Below, one piece after another: positions 34,065-41,772 of a DNA stretch of 64,000 nt. Numbering within the stretch: the stretch's first letter is position 1; each line of letters opens with the position of its first letter. Both the position numbers and the translations under genes were made by a program. Below the pieces are notes generated by a model. The model saw nothing but the letters and a program-made list of their open reading frames with translations, did no database searches and was not told where the DNA came from. This DNA is from DSOI01 sp041394885. Lineage in GTDB: Bacteria > Acidobacteriota > Terriglobia > Bryobacterales > Bryobacteraceae. The stretch covers positions 1-64,000 of the forward strand of contig JAWKHI010000013.1 in NCBI GenBank assembly GCA_041394885.1. Direction: 5' to 3'.

Positions 34065-35005
34065 TTTGACTCCGCGCGGAGACTGCGCTCGAGGTCGAGA
34101 AACCAGGCGGGCGGATCGGGCTCGTTTCTGGCATCCAGTTGCTTGCCGAGGGAGATCGACCAGCGGTGGACCCAGGAGGGACCATTCGTTCCGTAGTAAC
34201 GATCTTCCGTCGAGTAGGCCGGATCGCGCAGGGCTTCGTCGAGAGTAACGAAACGGTATCCGCGTTTGCGGATGGAAGCGAGAATGGCGGGGAGCATCCG
34301 GTGGTTGATTTCGTTGGTGTGGATCAATAGAATCTGAGCCACATCCCTGCCAAAGTAACTGTACGACAACTTCTCGAAGTAATCGACCATGGATTCGTGA
34401 TGCGCCAAATAAGCCGCCTCGACATTTTTTACCAGTTGAGGATCCCCCGCGGCGGCCACCTTCCAGCGGACCCAGTCGAACATATAGTCCGCATTCTCGA
34501 CTGTGAAGGGCGCGATGCGGTAGCCGCGTTCGGCGAGGAAGGTCTCGAAGGCGGTGCGTTTTTCGCGCGAGCCTCCCGTGTGGGTGAACGGGTGGCGGAA
34601 GTAGAGTGTGGAACGCGGGCGGAGTTCCTGCATCCAGTTGCGCCAGGGACGTTCGCCGTCGATGACTTCGCGGCGGTAATCGGCGGGGGGCAGGCTGTTG
34701 AGATCGCGATGGGAGTAGGTGTGGTTCCCAAGGTCGAACCCGGCTTCGAGCCAGAGCCTTAGCATCGCACTCCACGCGGCGGAGTCGGGGTGGCCTTCGA
34801 TCTTGTCCGCGTTGACGAAGCCGATGGCGGGAACAGCCGCGTCTTTGAGCGTCCGCAGGAAGTCTACGGTACCTTGGCGCGCTCGAAGGGTGTCGCGATC
34901 CCTTTCCACCCACGGGAGGTCGTCAATTGTGACCGCCATTTGCTTTTGGGCGAACAGCCAACCCGGAAATGCGAGAACCAACAGAACGAACGGGGCAACG
35001 AGCAT
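34061..35005 (-). CDS. secreted polysaccharide deacetylase-family protein
   Basis: 314 residues with a signal peptide (MLVAPFVLLVLAFPGWLFAQ). The NodB-fold motifs are there: TIDDLP (metal Asp pair at about 28-29), GNHTYSHRDLN (metal His at about 95 and 99), and RHPFTHTGG (motif 3). The C-terminal part continues past the NodB core (LIHTNEINHRMLPAIL with motif 5-like LLIHTN). It removes acetyl or similar groups from cell-wall or exopolysaccharide sugars. ATG 35005 is chosen over TTG 35008; GACAAT lies 8 bases upstream and no Shine-Dalgarno is seen. It is translationally coupled to the YkgJ-like gene by a 4-base overlap. Confidence 0.87.
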   Translation of the reverse strand: MLVAPFVLLVLAFPGWLFAQKQMAVTIDDLPWVERDRDTLRARQGTVDFLRTLKDAAVPAIGFVNADKIEGHPDSAAWSAMLRLWLEAGFDLGNHTYSHRDLNSLPPADYRREVIDGERPWRNWMQELRPRSTLYFRHPFTHTGGSREKRTAFETFLAERGYRIAPFTVENADYMFDWVRWKVAAAGDPQLVKNVEAAYLAHHESMVDYFEKLSYSYFGRDVAQILLIHTNEINHRMLPAILASIRKRGYRFVTLDEALRDPAYSTEDRYYGTNGPSWVHRWSISLGKQLDARNEPDPPAWFLDLERSLRAESK

Positions 35006-35041
35006 CAACGGCCATTGTCGCAGACCGGGCCCTAACAGCAG

Positions 35042-35047
35042 TACAAT
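35042..35047 (+). promoter_or_regulatory. -10 box (TACAAT), predicted leaderless promoter
   Basis: TACAAT is 6 bases before the ATG at 35054 with no Shine-Dalgarno. It would drive the exported PLP enzyme, the NicO-type exporter and perhaps the gene after it. Confidence 0.55.
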
Positions 35048-35053
35048 CGCGTC

Positions 35054-36316
35054 ATGACCACCTCGCGCAGAAACTTTCTCCGGGCCGGTGCACCGGCCAC
35101 GGCGGCAGGGACTTGGTTGGCGATGGCGGATGTGCTCCGCGCGGCGCCATCGACGGCGACGCCAGGCAATGAAGAGTATTGGAGGCTGGTGAAGCGCCAG
35201 TTTCCTCTCGCCGAGGATCTGGTTTATTTGAACGCGGCCAATGTGTGCCCTGCTTCCCGCGGGGTGCTAGACCGGCATCTGGAGTTTCTGCGGGACTTCC
35301 AGGCCAATCCATCGTTCCAGAATCGCGAGAAGTACGATCCGATCGCCGAACGGACGCGGTCAAAGACGGCGGCTCTGCTCGGAGTAGATAAAGAAGAGAT
35401 CGCGTTCACGCGGAATACGAGCGAGGGCTCCAACATCGTGGTGCACGGGGTGGAACTGAAGGCGGGCGACGAGGTTGTGATCACGGCGCACAATCATCCG
35501 TCGAACAACGACTCCTGGAAGGTCCGGGCACGGCGCGAAGGCTTCACCGTAAGAGAAGTTCCGGTGCCGATTCCGGCGGCGAGCCGGCAGCAACTGATTG
35601 ACGGCTTCGAGAAGGCGATTACGCCACGCACGCGGGTGCTCGCGTTCACGCACGTGACCAACACGACGGGCAACTACTATCCGGCGGCGGAGATCGCGGC
35701 GTTGGGGCGGAAGCACAATCTCTGGGTCCATTTGGATGGGGCGCAGACGCTCGGCGCGCTGGACGTAAATTTGCGCGCGATCGGGTGCGACTCCTACGCG
35801 GGGAGCGCCCATAAGTGGATGATGGGTCCGCTGGAGGCGGGCGTGCTGTACGTTCGCTCGGAGCGGATCGGGCAACTGTGGCCCTCGATTGTAACCGCGG
35901 GTTGGAGCGATACGATCGCGGGGGCTCGCAAGTTCGAAGTCTACGGGCAAAGGGACAATCCGAGGCTGGCATCGGTGGAGGCGGCGGTTGACTTTCTGCA
36001 ACTGATCGGAATGAGCAACGTGGAGGCGCGTTTGCGATTTCTGGTGACGCGAGCCAAGGAGCAATTGCAACAAGTGCCGGGCGTGCGGTTGAAGACTTCG
36101 ACGGATCCGCAATTGTCGGGTGGGGTGGTGAAGTTCGATCTGGCAAAGCCATCGCTCAAGGCAGCCTATGACGTCCTGTACAGCCGGCACCGGTTGGCGA
36201 TCGCGTTGACACCGTCCGGCGAGGCGCAGGGACTCCGTTTTTCGCCGCACATCTACAACACGGTGGACGACATCGACCGGGCTGTGGCGGCGGTGCGTGA
36301 AACGGCGAGCGCCTGA
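35054..36316 (+). CDS. Tat-exported class V aminotransferase-fold PLP enzyme
   Basis: 420 residues. The Tat signal is strong (TSRRNFLRAGAPATAAG), so a PLP enzyme is predicted to be folded with its cofactor and sent to the periplasm. The class V core is complete: YLNAANVCPASRGV, phosphate-loop TSEGSN (about 122-127), H-N-H at 146-148, D228 (HLDGAQTLGALDV), and the Schiff-base K254 (GSAHKWMMGP). Cysteine desulfurase, isopenicillin-N epimerase and kynureninase-like enzymes share this fold. No desulfurase active-site cysteine loop was recognised, so an epimerase or lyase role is more likely. The NicO-type exporter starts 12 bp downstream. Confidence 0.88.
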   Translation: MTTSRRNFLRAGAPATAAGTWLAMADVLRAAPSTATPGNEEYWRLVKRQFPLAEDLVYLNAANVCPASRGVLDRHLEFLRDFQANPSFQNREKYDPIAERTRSKTAALLGVDKEEIAFTRNTSEGSNIVVHGVELKAGDEVVITAHNHPSNNDSWKVRARREGFTVREVPVPIPAASRQQLIDGFEKAITPRTRVLAFTHVTNTTGNYYPAAEIAALGRKHNLWVHLDGAQTLGALDVNLRAIGCDSYAGSAHKWMMGPLEAGVLYVRSERIGQLWPSIVTAGWSDTIAGARKFEVYGQRDNPRLASVEAAVDFLQLIGMSNVEARLRFLVTRAKEQLQQVPGVRLKTSTDPQLSGGVVKFDLAKPSLKAAYDVLYSRHRLAIALTPSGEAQGLRFSPHIYNTVDDIDRAVAAVRETASA

Positions 36317-36328
36317 TCGTAACCAGGG

Positions 36329-37081
36329 ATGCCGTCGCAACTCGAGAGTTATCTCGCGGCCAACTCGAACGATCCCGTTTTCCTGGCCACGGCGATGGGC
36401 ACGGCGGTCTTTCTCGGCGCGGCGCACGCTTTGACGCCCGGGCATGGGAAGACGATCGTGGCGGCGTATCTGGCGGGTTCGCGCGGGAGAGTGGCCGATG
36501 CCGTGTATCTGGGCGCTATCGTCACCATCACGCATACGGCGAGCGTATTCGTACTGGGCCTGCTGACGCTATACGCTTCGACGCGGGTTTCGCTGGACCG
36601 GATTTTTCCGTGGCTGTCGCTGCTGAGCGGCGCGCTGGTGCTGGTGATTGGCGGCTGGCTGCTGTGGCAACGGACGAGATCCTGGAGCGGGAGTGGGGAC
36701 CGGCATGCGGGGCATCATCACGGCCACAGCCATGGTCACGGCCACAGCCACAGTCACAGCCATGGCGACGCGGTATCGCGGTCCAGCATTCTGTCGCTCG
36801 GGATTTCGGGCGGGCTGGTTCCCTGCCCGGAGGCGCTGGTGGTGCTGATGCTATCGATCTCTCTGCACCGGATTGCGCTCGGACTGGGTCTGCTGGTGGC
36901 GTTCAGCATCGGGCTGGCGGCGGTGCTGATCGCGATTGGGGTAGCGATGGTGTTCGCAGGTCCGGCGCTTCGGAAGGCGACCGGCGATTCCGCGATCACG
37001 AGGAATCTGCCGATCGTGAGCGCCGCAGTGGTGACGCTGCTCGGGTTGGCGATGGTATTTCAGTCGCTGCAACAGTTCTAA
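36329..37081 (+). CDS. NicO/RcnA-like nickel-cobalt exporter
   Basis: 250 residues with about six helices. Helix 1-2 has the family motif GAAHALTPGHGKT (about 31-43). A histidine-rich loop of roughly 22 residues at about 128-150 (HHHGHSHGHGHSHSHSHG) would bind Ni/Co/Zn, and helix 4 has GGLVPCPEALVVL. This is the RcnA/NicO export family (HupE/UreJ-like fold). No RcnR regulator is nearby, so control is unknown. The gene is only 12 bp after the PLP enzyme and 3 bp before the next gene, so all three are probably co-transcribed. Confidence 0.88.
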   Translation: MPSQLESYLAANSNDPVFLATAMGTAVFLGAAHALTPGHGKTIVAAYLAGSRGRVADAVYLGAIVTITHTASVFVLGLLTLYASTRVSLDRIFPWLSLLSGALVLVIGGWLLWQRTRSWSGSGDRHAGHHHGHSHGHGHSHSHSHGDAVSRSSILSLGISGGLVPCPEALVVLMLSISLHRIALGLGLLVAFSIGLAAVLIAIGVAMVFAGPALRKATGDSAITRNLPIVSAAVVTLLGLAMVFQSLQQF

Positions 37082-37084
37082 CTT

Positions 37085-37648
37085 ATGGCTGATCGTATCT
37101 TTCTTTCCTATTGGCTCCGGGGTTACACGGAATTCAACATGCTCGCGACCTTCGAGAAGGCTCTGCGTAAGTTTCCGCAGTCGCGAATGAAGCCGGAGAC
37201 GATTTTGCGGGTGGTGGCGGTTGATTTTCATGAGCCGGCGCAGACCGAGCATCGGTTCGAGGAACTTACCGACGTGTCGGCGTTCACCCGGCTGTTTCGC
37301 GAGTTCGAGCACGCCGATTGCGCCTATCAGGTGGAGGCGCACTGGGATCTCTGGCGTTATGACGGGGATTGGAGTCTTGGGCCGGTGCCGGTGGTGTTCA
37401 CGGCCTTCGGTCCGCTGTTTGCTTCCGATTTGGGAGAGCAGATCCTGGTGGAGTTCGGTTTGGACTCGCAGTTTCTACCGCAACCGGAGATCGAGGGGAG
37501 CCTGACACCGGTGCGCTCAAACATACGGAGCCTTCTGCACCTGGATGAGGACCTGCGGAAGGTGTTGGCGGTAGACAAGCGGACGCTTTGGTCGGAGAGC
37601 GGCGAGAGCTTGGCGGAGACCTTGCAGGCTGCTCTGGTCGGTGGGTAG
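37085..37648 (+). CDS. conserved-looking protein of unknown function
   Basis: 187 residues, soluble, acidic, with no signal peptide. Features: LSYWLRGYTEFNMLATFEKALRKFPQS, then ILRVVAVDFHEPAQTEHRF, CAYQVEAHWDLWRYDGDWSLGPVPVVFTAFGPLF, and a C-terminal helical part. The Trp- and Tyr-rich centre suggests a compact alpha/beta fold. No catalytic motif or known family was recognised. It begins 3 bp after the exporter, so co-expression is likely, but the exporter gives no clue to its role. It ends 5 bp from the convergent TIG-like gene. Confidence 0.65.
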   Translation: MADRIFLSYWLRGYTEFNMLATFEKALRKFPQSRMKPETILRVVAVDFHEPAQTEHRFEELTDVSAFTRLFREFEHADCAYQVEAHWDLWRYDGDWSLGPVPVVFTAFGPLFASDLGEQILVEFGLDSQFLPQPEIEGSLTPVRSNIRSLLHLDEDLRKVLAVDKRTLWSESGESLAETLQAALVGG

Positions 37649-37653
37649 GGGGA

Positions 37654-38037
37654 TCAGGGTTTGACGTTGAAGTCAACGGCGTTGGAAGTTGCCCCGTTGG
37701 GATTACTCACCTGAATCGCGATGATGCCGGGTTGGGCGTACATGGCCGCGGGCATCACGGCAGTGACCCACCCCGCGTTGCCGAAGGTGGTTGGCAGCTT
37801 GGCGCCGTTGGCGGTGACGACGGCGCCTTCGGCGAAGGCTTCGCCATTCACGGAGAGGGCGGCATCGCCGTTGGGCTGTTTGTTGAAGGGGACGCCGGCC
37901 TGCGTGGTATCGGGAACGATCGAGGCGATGTGGGGAGGCGCTCCGGGAGCGGCGAGATCGGGGTCTCCGCAGTCGGCGAGAGTCAAACACAGCAGAGCGA
38001 ATAATGGAATTGCGGCGAGCGAGCGGCGAGATCTCAT
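37654..38037 (-). CDS. lipoprotein with IPT/TIG-like domain
   Basis: 127 residues. The signal peptide ends in LADC (about residue 22), a plausible lipobox. The mature protein carries one Ig-like domain: PHIASIVPDTTQAGVPFN, LSVNGEAFAEGAVVTANG, WVTAVMPAAM, IIAIQVSNPNGATSNAVDFNV, the pattern of IPT/TIG domains. It is probably anchored and faces the periplasm or outer surface. The start at 38037 is supported by TAGCAT 7 bases upstream and by the signal peptide it creates; an upstream start at 38082 would add 15 hydrophilic residues. Confidence 0.7.
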   Translation of the reverse strand: MRSRRSLAAIPLFALLCLTLADCGDPDLAAPGAPPHIASIVPDTTQAGVPFNKQPNGDAALSVNGEAFAEGAVVTANGAKLPTTFGNAGWVTAVMPAAMYAQPGIIAIQVSNPNGATSNAVDFNVKP

Positions 38038-38044
38038 CCACTCG

Positions 38045-38050
38045 ATGCTA
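38045..38050 (-). promoter_or_regulatory. -10 box (TAGCAT), predicted leaderless promoter
   Basis: TAGCAT is 7 bases before the ATG at 38037. It faces away from the TACGCT box at 38093. Confidence 0.4.
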
Positions 38051-38092
38051 CCGCGTCCCGGCGAAGCCCCACGAAGCCCCATGAAGCAATGA

Positions 38093-38098
38093 TACGCT
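38093..38098 (+). promoter_or_regulatory. -10 box (TACGCT), predicted leaderless promoter
   Basis: TACGCT is 6 bases before the TTG at 38105 and 12 before the ATG at 38111. The 6-base spacing supports the TTG start. Confidence 0.4.
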
Positions 38099-38104
38099 GA
38101 CGGA

Positions 38105-39787
38105 TTGACGATGAAAGCCAGTATTCCCCGCCGGGCCGCGTTGGCATCGCTCGCCGCGGCCGCGGTTCCCGCATCGACGAACGCGCAGACGCAGAGCGCC
38201 TACTGGGCGCTGAACCAGAAGCGAATCGATCAACACGCCGACGCGGCGCAAAGACTGCTCGACCGGCAGACAGTGAGCAAGGGAAGCCGGTGGCTGGGCG
38301 GATTGCCGGATGGCGACGGGTTGCACCATGGCGGCTCGACGACCGGGTTGGTGATCCACTACACGGCGGCTCTGCTCCAACCGAAGTCGCGATTCCACGG
38401 CAGCGCGGAGGTCATGGACAGGCTGAAGCTCGCGTTGGGGTTCCTGGATCGCAAGACGACAGCCGATGGCAATCTGGAACTGCTGACGACGAACTTCAAC
38501 TCACCGCCGGACACCTCCTTCGCGATGTACAACCTGGCCGGCGCAGTAACGCTGGCGCGGGCGGCGGGCTCGAGAGAAATCGAAGCGTTGATCAAGCCGC
38601 TTGTGGAGAGGCATGCGGCGGGATTGGTGAAGGGCGGAGTGCACACGCCCAATCATCGATGGGTGATGTGTTCGGCGCTGGCGCTGGTGAACACGATTTA
38701 TCCGGATCCGGCGCTGGTGCGGCGCATCGATCAATGGTTGTCGGAAGGGATCGACATCGATGCCGACGGCATGTATTCGGAGCGAAGCACGGGCGGCTAC
38801 AACGGGATCGTCAACCGCGCGCTGTGTGTGATCGCACGGCATCGCAACCGGCGGGAACTGCTGGATCCGGTGCGGCGGAATCTGGACGCAATGCTGCGGC
38901 TCCTGCATCCGGGCAATGAGCCGGTGACGGAAGTTTCGCGGCGGCAGGATCTGAACACGCGTGGAACGATCAGCGGTTATTGGTTCGCGCTGCGGAGCAT
39001 GGCTCTTACCGATGGCAATGGGGTGTACGAGACGTTGGCGCGGCAATTCGAGCCCGGGATGGTGGAGTTGATGATATACCCGGACCTGCAAAAGCCGGGG
39101 CCGGAGCCGGCGGCGGTTCCCGACAACTACGAACATGTTTTTCCGGGGATGCGGGTGGGGCGGATCCGGCGGGGAAGCACCAGCGCGACGATTTTGATGG
39201 AGGGAAACGGGCGGATATTCACGCTGCGGAGCGGAGAGGCGATCGTGGGCGCGGTGCGGGTGGCGTCGGCGTTTTTCGGGAAGGGCCAATTCGTACCGAC
39301 GAGCGGGGACAAGGAAGGATCCACGTACCGGATGGAACAGTCGCTGGACGCGGGATACTATCAGCCGATCGGCGAGACGCAGCCGTGGGGAGTGGACGAG
39401 TGGTACCGGATGCGCCACCAGCGGCGCCGCACGGAGGTGTGCACGCAGAAGCGGGTGGCCGAGATCACGGAAACGAGCGGTGGATTCCGGCTACGGATTC
39501 GCGTCGACGGCACCGCCGATGTCCCAGTGGCGGTAGAGATCAGTCTGGACGGCGAGGGCAAGTTAACGGGCGCCAAACCGGCGGGGAAACCGGACAAGGC
39601 GTGGCTGCTGGCCGATGGCGCGACGGCCACCTGGACGGCCGGCGGCCACTCGATTTCGTTCGGGCCCGGGCGTGCGGAGACGACGTACACGCAGGTGCGC
39701 GGTGCCGAGCCGATGTTGAACGGGAACAGCGTTTACCTGACCGGTTATACGCCGTTTGACCACACGATCGAGTTCCGGTGCCGGTAG
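38105..39787 (+). CDS. exported protein with alpha/alpha-barrel and beta-sheet domains (heparinase/polysaccharide-lyase-like layout)
   Basis: 560 residues (TTG 38105; ATG 38111 gives 558). A Tat-like signal (PRRAALASLAAAAVPASTNAQ) is followed by a helical domain (about 30-300), with repeated helix pairs such as KLALGFLDRKTTADGNLELLTTNFNSPPDTSFAMYNLAGAV, and then a beta-sandwich (about 330-560; RIRRGSTSATILMEGNGRIF, FGPGRAETTYTQ). This order of an (alpha/alpha) toroid plus beta-sandwich recalls heparinase II/III and alginate lyases, but no catalytic Tyr/His pair was assigned. A role on an acidic or plant polysaccharide is a guess from layout only. Confidence 0.7.
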   Translation: MTMKASIPRRAALASLAAAAVPASTNAQTQSAYWALNQKRIDQHADAAQRLLDRQTVSKGSRWLGGLPDGDGLHHGGSTTGLVIHYTAALLQPKSRFHGSAEVMDRLKLALGFLDRKTTADGNLELLTTNFNSPPDTSFAMYNLAGAVTLARAAGSREIEALIKPLVERHAAGLVKGGVHTPNHRWVMCSALALVNTIYPDPALVRRIDQWLSEGIDIDADGMYSERSTGGYNGIVNRALCVIARHRNRRELLDPVRRNLDAMLRLLHPGNEPVTEVSRRQDLNTRGTISGYWFALRSMALTDGNGVYETLARQFEPGMVELMIYPDLQKPGPEPAAVPDNYEHVFPGMRVGRIRRGSTSATILMEGNGRIFTLRSGEAIVGAVRVASAFFGKGQFVPTSGDKEGSTYRMEQSLDAGYYQPIGETQPWGVDEWYRMRHQRRRTEVCTQKRVAEITETSGGFRLRIRVDGTADVPVAVEISLDGEGKLTGAKPAGKPDKAWLLADGATATWTAGGHSISFGPGRAETTYTQVRGAEPMLNGNSVYLTGYTPFDHTIEFRCR

Positions 39788-39809
39788 GGCTCGAGTCAGC
39801 GTAGCCAGG

Positions 39810-40364
39810 TCAACGGAGCCAGGGAAGATAGGCCGCGGTGGAGCGGCGGTAGGATTCGAAGGCTTGTCCGAAAGTCCGGGCGAGAATTCCATCTTCGGCG
39901 CGGACGCGGATTTCAGTGCCGGCGAGATAAATGACGATCGACACCAAGGCGGCCGGCCAGGGGGCACGGGCGAGCAGGGTGGCGGCGAGCATCCCGAACA
40001 GGGCGAGGTAGACGGGGTGGCGGACGAGGGCATAGGGTCCGGCGGTGATGAGTTCATGGTCGGCGGTGACGACGGCTTGAATGCGCCAGTGGCGGCCGAG
40101 GGTGAGCAAGGCCCAGGCTCCGAAAGCCACCGAGCCGTAGGCGAGGATCCAGACGGCGGGCGCCCAACTGGGCCGGGGGTGGGTGTGGAAGGCGGCGGCG
40201 AGTGAAAGGGCGACGCCTTGGAGGAGGAGCCCGTAATTGGATGCGGGCGCCCGGAGGACGCGGTCTTCCTTCGTTGGCGCGGACCGGCGCTGTTTCCGGA
40301 CCCGGAGATGTCCGGCGACGAAGGCAAGAAAGAACAAAAGCCAAGCCACCGCGAGCGCGCTCAC
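39810..40364 (-). CDS. isoprenylcysteine carboxyl methyltransferase-like membrane protein
   Basis: 184 residues with five hydrophobic stretches. The C-terminal signature GPYALVRHPVYLALF (about 110-124) and E-I-R-V-R-AED plus SYRRSTAAYLP are those of the ICMT/phospholipid methyltransferase superfamily (SAM-dependent, membrane-embedded). The target is unknown; bacterial members often methylate lipids or are of unknown use. GTG 40364 is preferred to TTG 40370 because TATACT lies exactly 6 bases before it, whereas it would touch the TTG. It is divergent from the ThuA gene (54 bp). Confidence 0.8.
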   Translation of the reverse strand: MSALAVAWLLFFLAFVAGHLRVRKQRRSAPTKEDRVLRAPASNYGLLLQGVALSLAAAFHTHPRPSWAPAVWILAYGSVAFGAWALLTLGRHWRIQAVVTADHELITAGPYALVRHPVYLALFGMLAATLLARAPWPAALVSIVIYLAGTEIRVRAEDGILARTFGQAFESYRRSTAAYLPWLR

Positions 40365-40370
40365 AGGCAA

Positions 40371-40376
40371 AGTATA
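40371..40376 (-). promoter_or_regulatory. -10 box (TATACT), predicted leaderless promoter
   Basis: TATACT ends 6 bases before the GTG at 40364 and directly abuts a TTG at 40370. This arrangement picks the GTG as the start. Confidence 0.5.
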
Positions 40377-40405
40377 GGATCCGCGACACTATCGCTGCAA
40401 TGAGG

Positions 40406-40411
40406 TACGCT
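40406..40411 (+). promoter_or_regulatory. -10 box (TACGCT), predicted leaderless promoter
   Basis: TACGCT is 7 bases before the ATG at 40419 with no Shine-Dalgarno. Confidence 0.4.
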
Positions 40412-40418
40412 TGAGTTT

Positions 40419-41237
40419 ATGCGCCGCAGCATTGCAATTTCGATCCCCGTTCTACTGATGTTTTGCATGGGCACGGCTGCCTATGGGCAGCGGCCGCAGC
40501 CGAAGCGAAAGAAGATCCTGGCGATCGGCGCCGTGAAGGGCTTCCAGCACGACGCCACGTCGCACGGGCTGGCCACGATCTGGAAGATCGGGCAGGATTC
40601 CGGCCTGTTCGACACCTACATCCGCACCGACACGCAGTTGATCACGAAGAAGAAGCTCACCGGCAACGCGAAGAATCTGGATTACTTTGACGCGGTGATT
40701 TTTTATACCACGGGCGAGTTGGATTTGACGGCGGACCAGAAGGCCGATCTATTGTCGTTTGTCCGCGACGACGGCAAAGCATTTCTGGGCGCGCACTCGG
40801 CGCTCGATACCCTGTACGAGTGGCCCGAATATGGCGAGATGATCGGGGGATGGTTCGATGGGCATCCGTGGAATCAGTTTCAGGCGCCGGTTGTGGTAGA
40901 GGATCCAACCAATCCCATCGTGCGGCATTTTCCTGAGAACTTCTCGATCATGGACGAGATCTACCAGGCCAAGAGTTATTCGCGAGACCGGGTGCGTGTG
41001 TTGATGTCGCTCGACGCGTCGAAGATTGACCTGGCGAATCCGCGGGTGAAGCGGACCGATAAGGATTTCGCGGTGACCTGGATTCGCGACTACGGCAAAG
41101 GCCGGGTGTTCTATTCGACGTTCGGCCACCGGGAGGACGCGTGGAACCGGCCCGATGTGCAGAAGATGTGGCTGGAGGCGATCAAGTGGGGCCTGGGGAT
41201 GACGAAGATCGACGCGACGCCGCGTCCGAAGCCGTGA
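40419..41237 (+). CDS. secreted ThuA-domain protein
   Basis: 272 residues with a signal peptide (MRRSIAISIPVLLMFCMGTAAYGQ). The ThuA/glutamine-amidotransferase-like fold is clear: KILAIGAVKGFQHDATSH, FDAVIFYTTGELDLTADQKADLLSFVRDDGKAFLGAHSALDTL, GEMIGGWFDGHPW, and the C-terminal AVTWIRDYGKGRVFYSTFGHREDAWNRPDVQ. ThuA proteins have been linked to trehalose and disaccharide use, and exported ones in acidobacteria and planctomycetes often accompany sugar-oxidising proteins; a trehalose role is not shown here. It is followed by a PPC-domain gene that overlaps or nearly overlaps it. Confidence 0.88.
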   Translation: MRRSIAISIPVLLMFCMGTAAYGQRPQPKRKKILAIGAVKGFQHDATSHGLATIWKIGQDSGLFDTYIRTDTQLITKKKLTGNAKNLDYFDAVIFYTTGELDLTADQKADLLSFVRDDGKAFLGAHSALDTLYEWPEYGEMIGGWFDGHPWNQFQAPVVVEDPTNPIVRHFPENFSIMDEIYQAKSYSRDRVRVLMSLDASKIDLANPRVKRTDKDFAVTWIRDYGKGRVFYSTFGHREDAWNRPDVQKMWLEAIKWGLGMTKIDATPRPKP

Positions 41238-41242
41238 CGGCC

Positions 41243-41725
41243 ATGACGCGCTTCCTGCTGGCAATGGTATTGGCGGCGGGGGCCGCGCCGGGCGCGGAGA
41301 TTTTCCCGGTGACTGCTATCAAGGAAGTGATCCGGATCCGGCTGGATCGTGGCGATCTATTGCTCGAGACGATCCAGGGAGCGATCGACAAGCACGGGAT
41401 CGCCGATGGCGCGGTGGTGACGGCGGCGGGATCGCTGCAAGAGTGTACGTTTCACGCCGTGAAGTCAGTGGCGGAGAAGCCGGAGGAGCAGTTCACGACG
41501 CGAAAGGGTCCGATGGAAATCCTGAACGTGAACGGTCTGATCGCGGCGGGCGAGCCACACCTGCATATGACTTTGTCGTCGCCCGACGGTTCGGCATTTG
41601 GCGGACACCTCGAGAAAGGGTGCAAGGTGCTGTACCGGGCCGAGATCACGATCGTGCGGTTCGCGGGAACGGCATTGGCACGGAAGCTCAACAAAGAGGG
41701 CGTGCCGATGTTGCAGAACAAGTAA
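41243..41725 (+). CDS. exported PPC (DUF296)-domain protein
   Basis: 160 residues. A signal-like N-terminus (MTRFLLAMVLAAGAAPGAE) precedes the PPC fold: EVIRIRLDRGDLLLETIQGAIDKHGI, VVTAAGSLQECTFHAV, and PHLHMTLSSPDGSAFGGHLEKGCKVLYRAEI. The His-Leu-His and the GGH motif are the metal-binding pattern of PPC proteins, known as small trimers in archaea and bacteria and as part of plant AT-hook proteins. The export signal is unusual for a domain linked to DNA in plants. A GTG at 41234, overlapping the ThuA stop, is an alternative start. The role is unknown. Confidence 0.8.
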   Translation: MTRFLLAMVLAAGAAPGAEIFPVTAIKEVIRIRLDRGDLLLETIQGAIDKHGIADGAVVTAAGSLQECTFHAVKSVAEKPEEQFTTRKGPMEILNVNGLIAAGEPHLHMTLSSPDGSAFGGHLEKGCKVLYRAEITIVRFAGTALARKLNKEGVPMLQNK

Positions 41726-41772
41726 GACTCATTTCCACTCATACAACCCCGATCGCAACCGATGAGGGGGAC

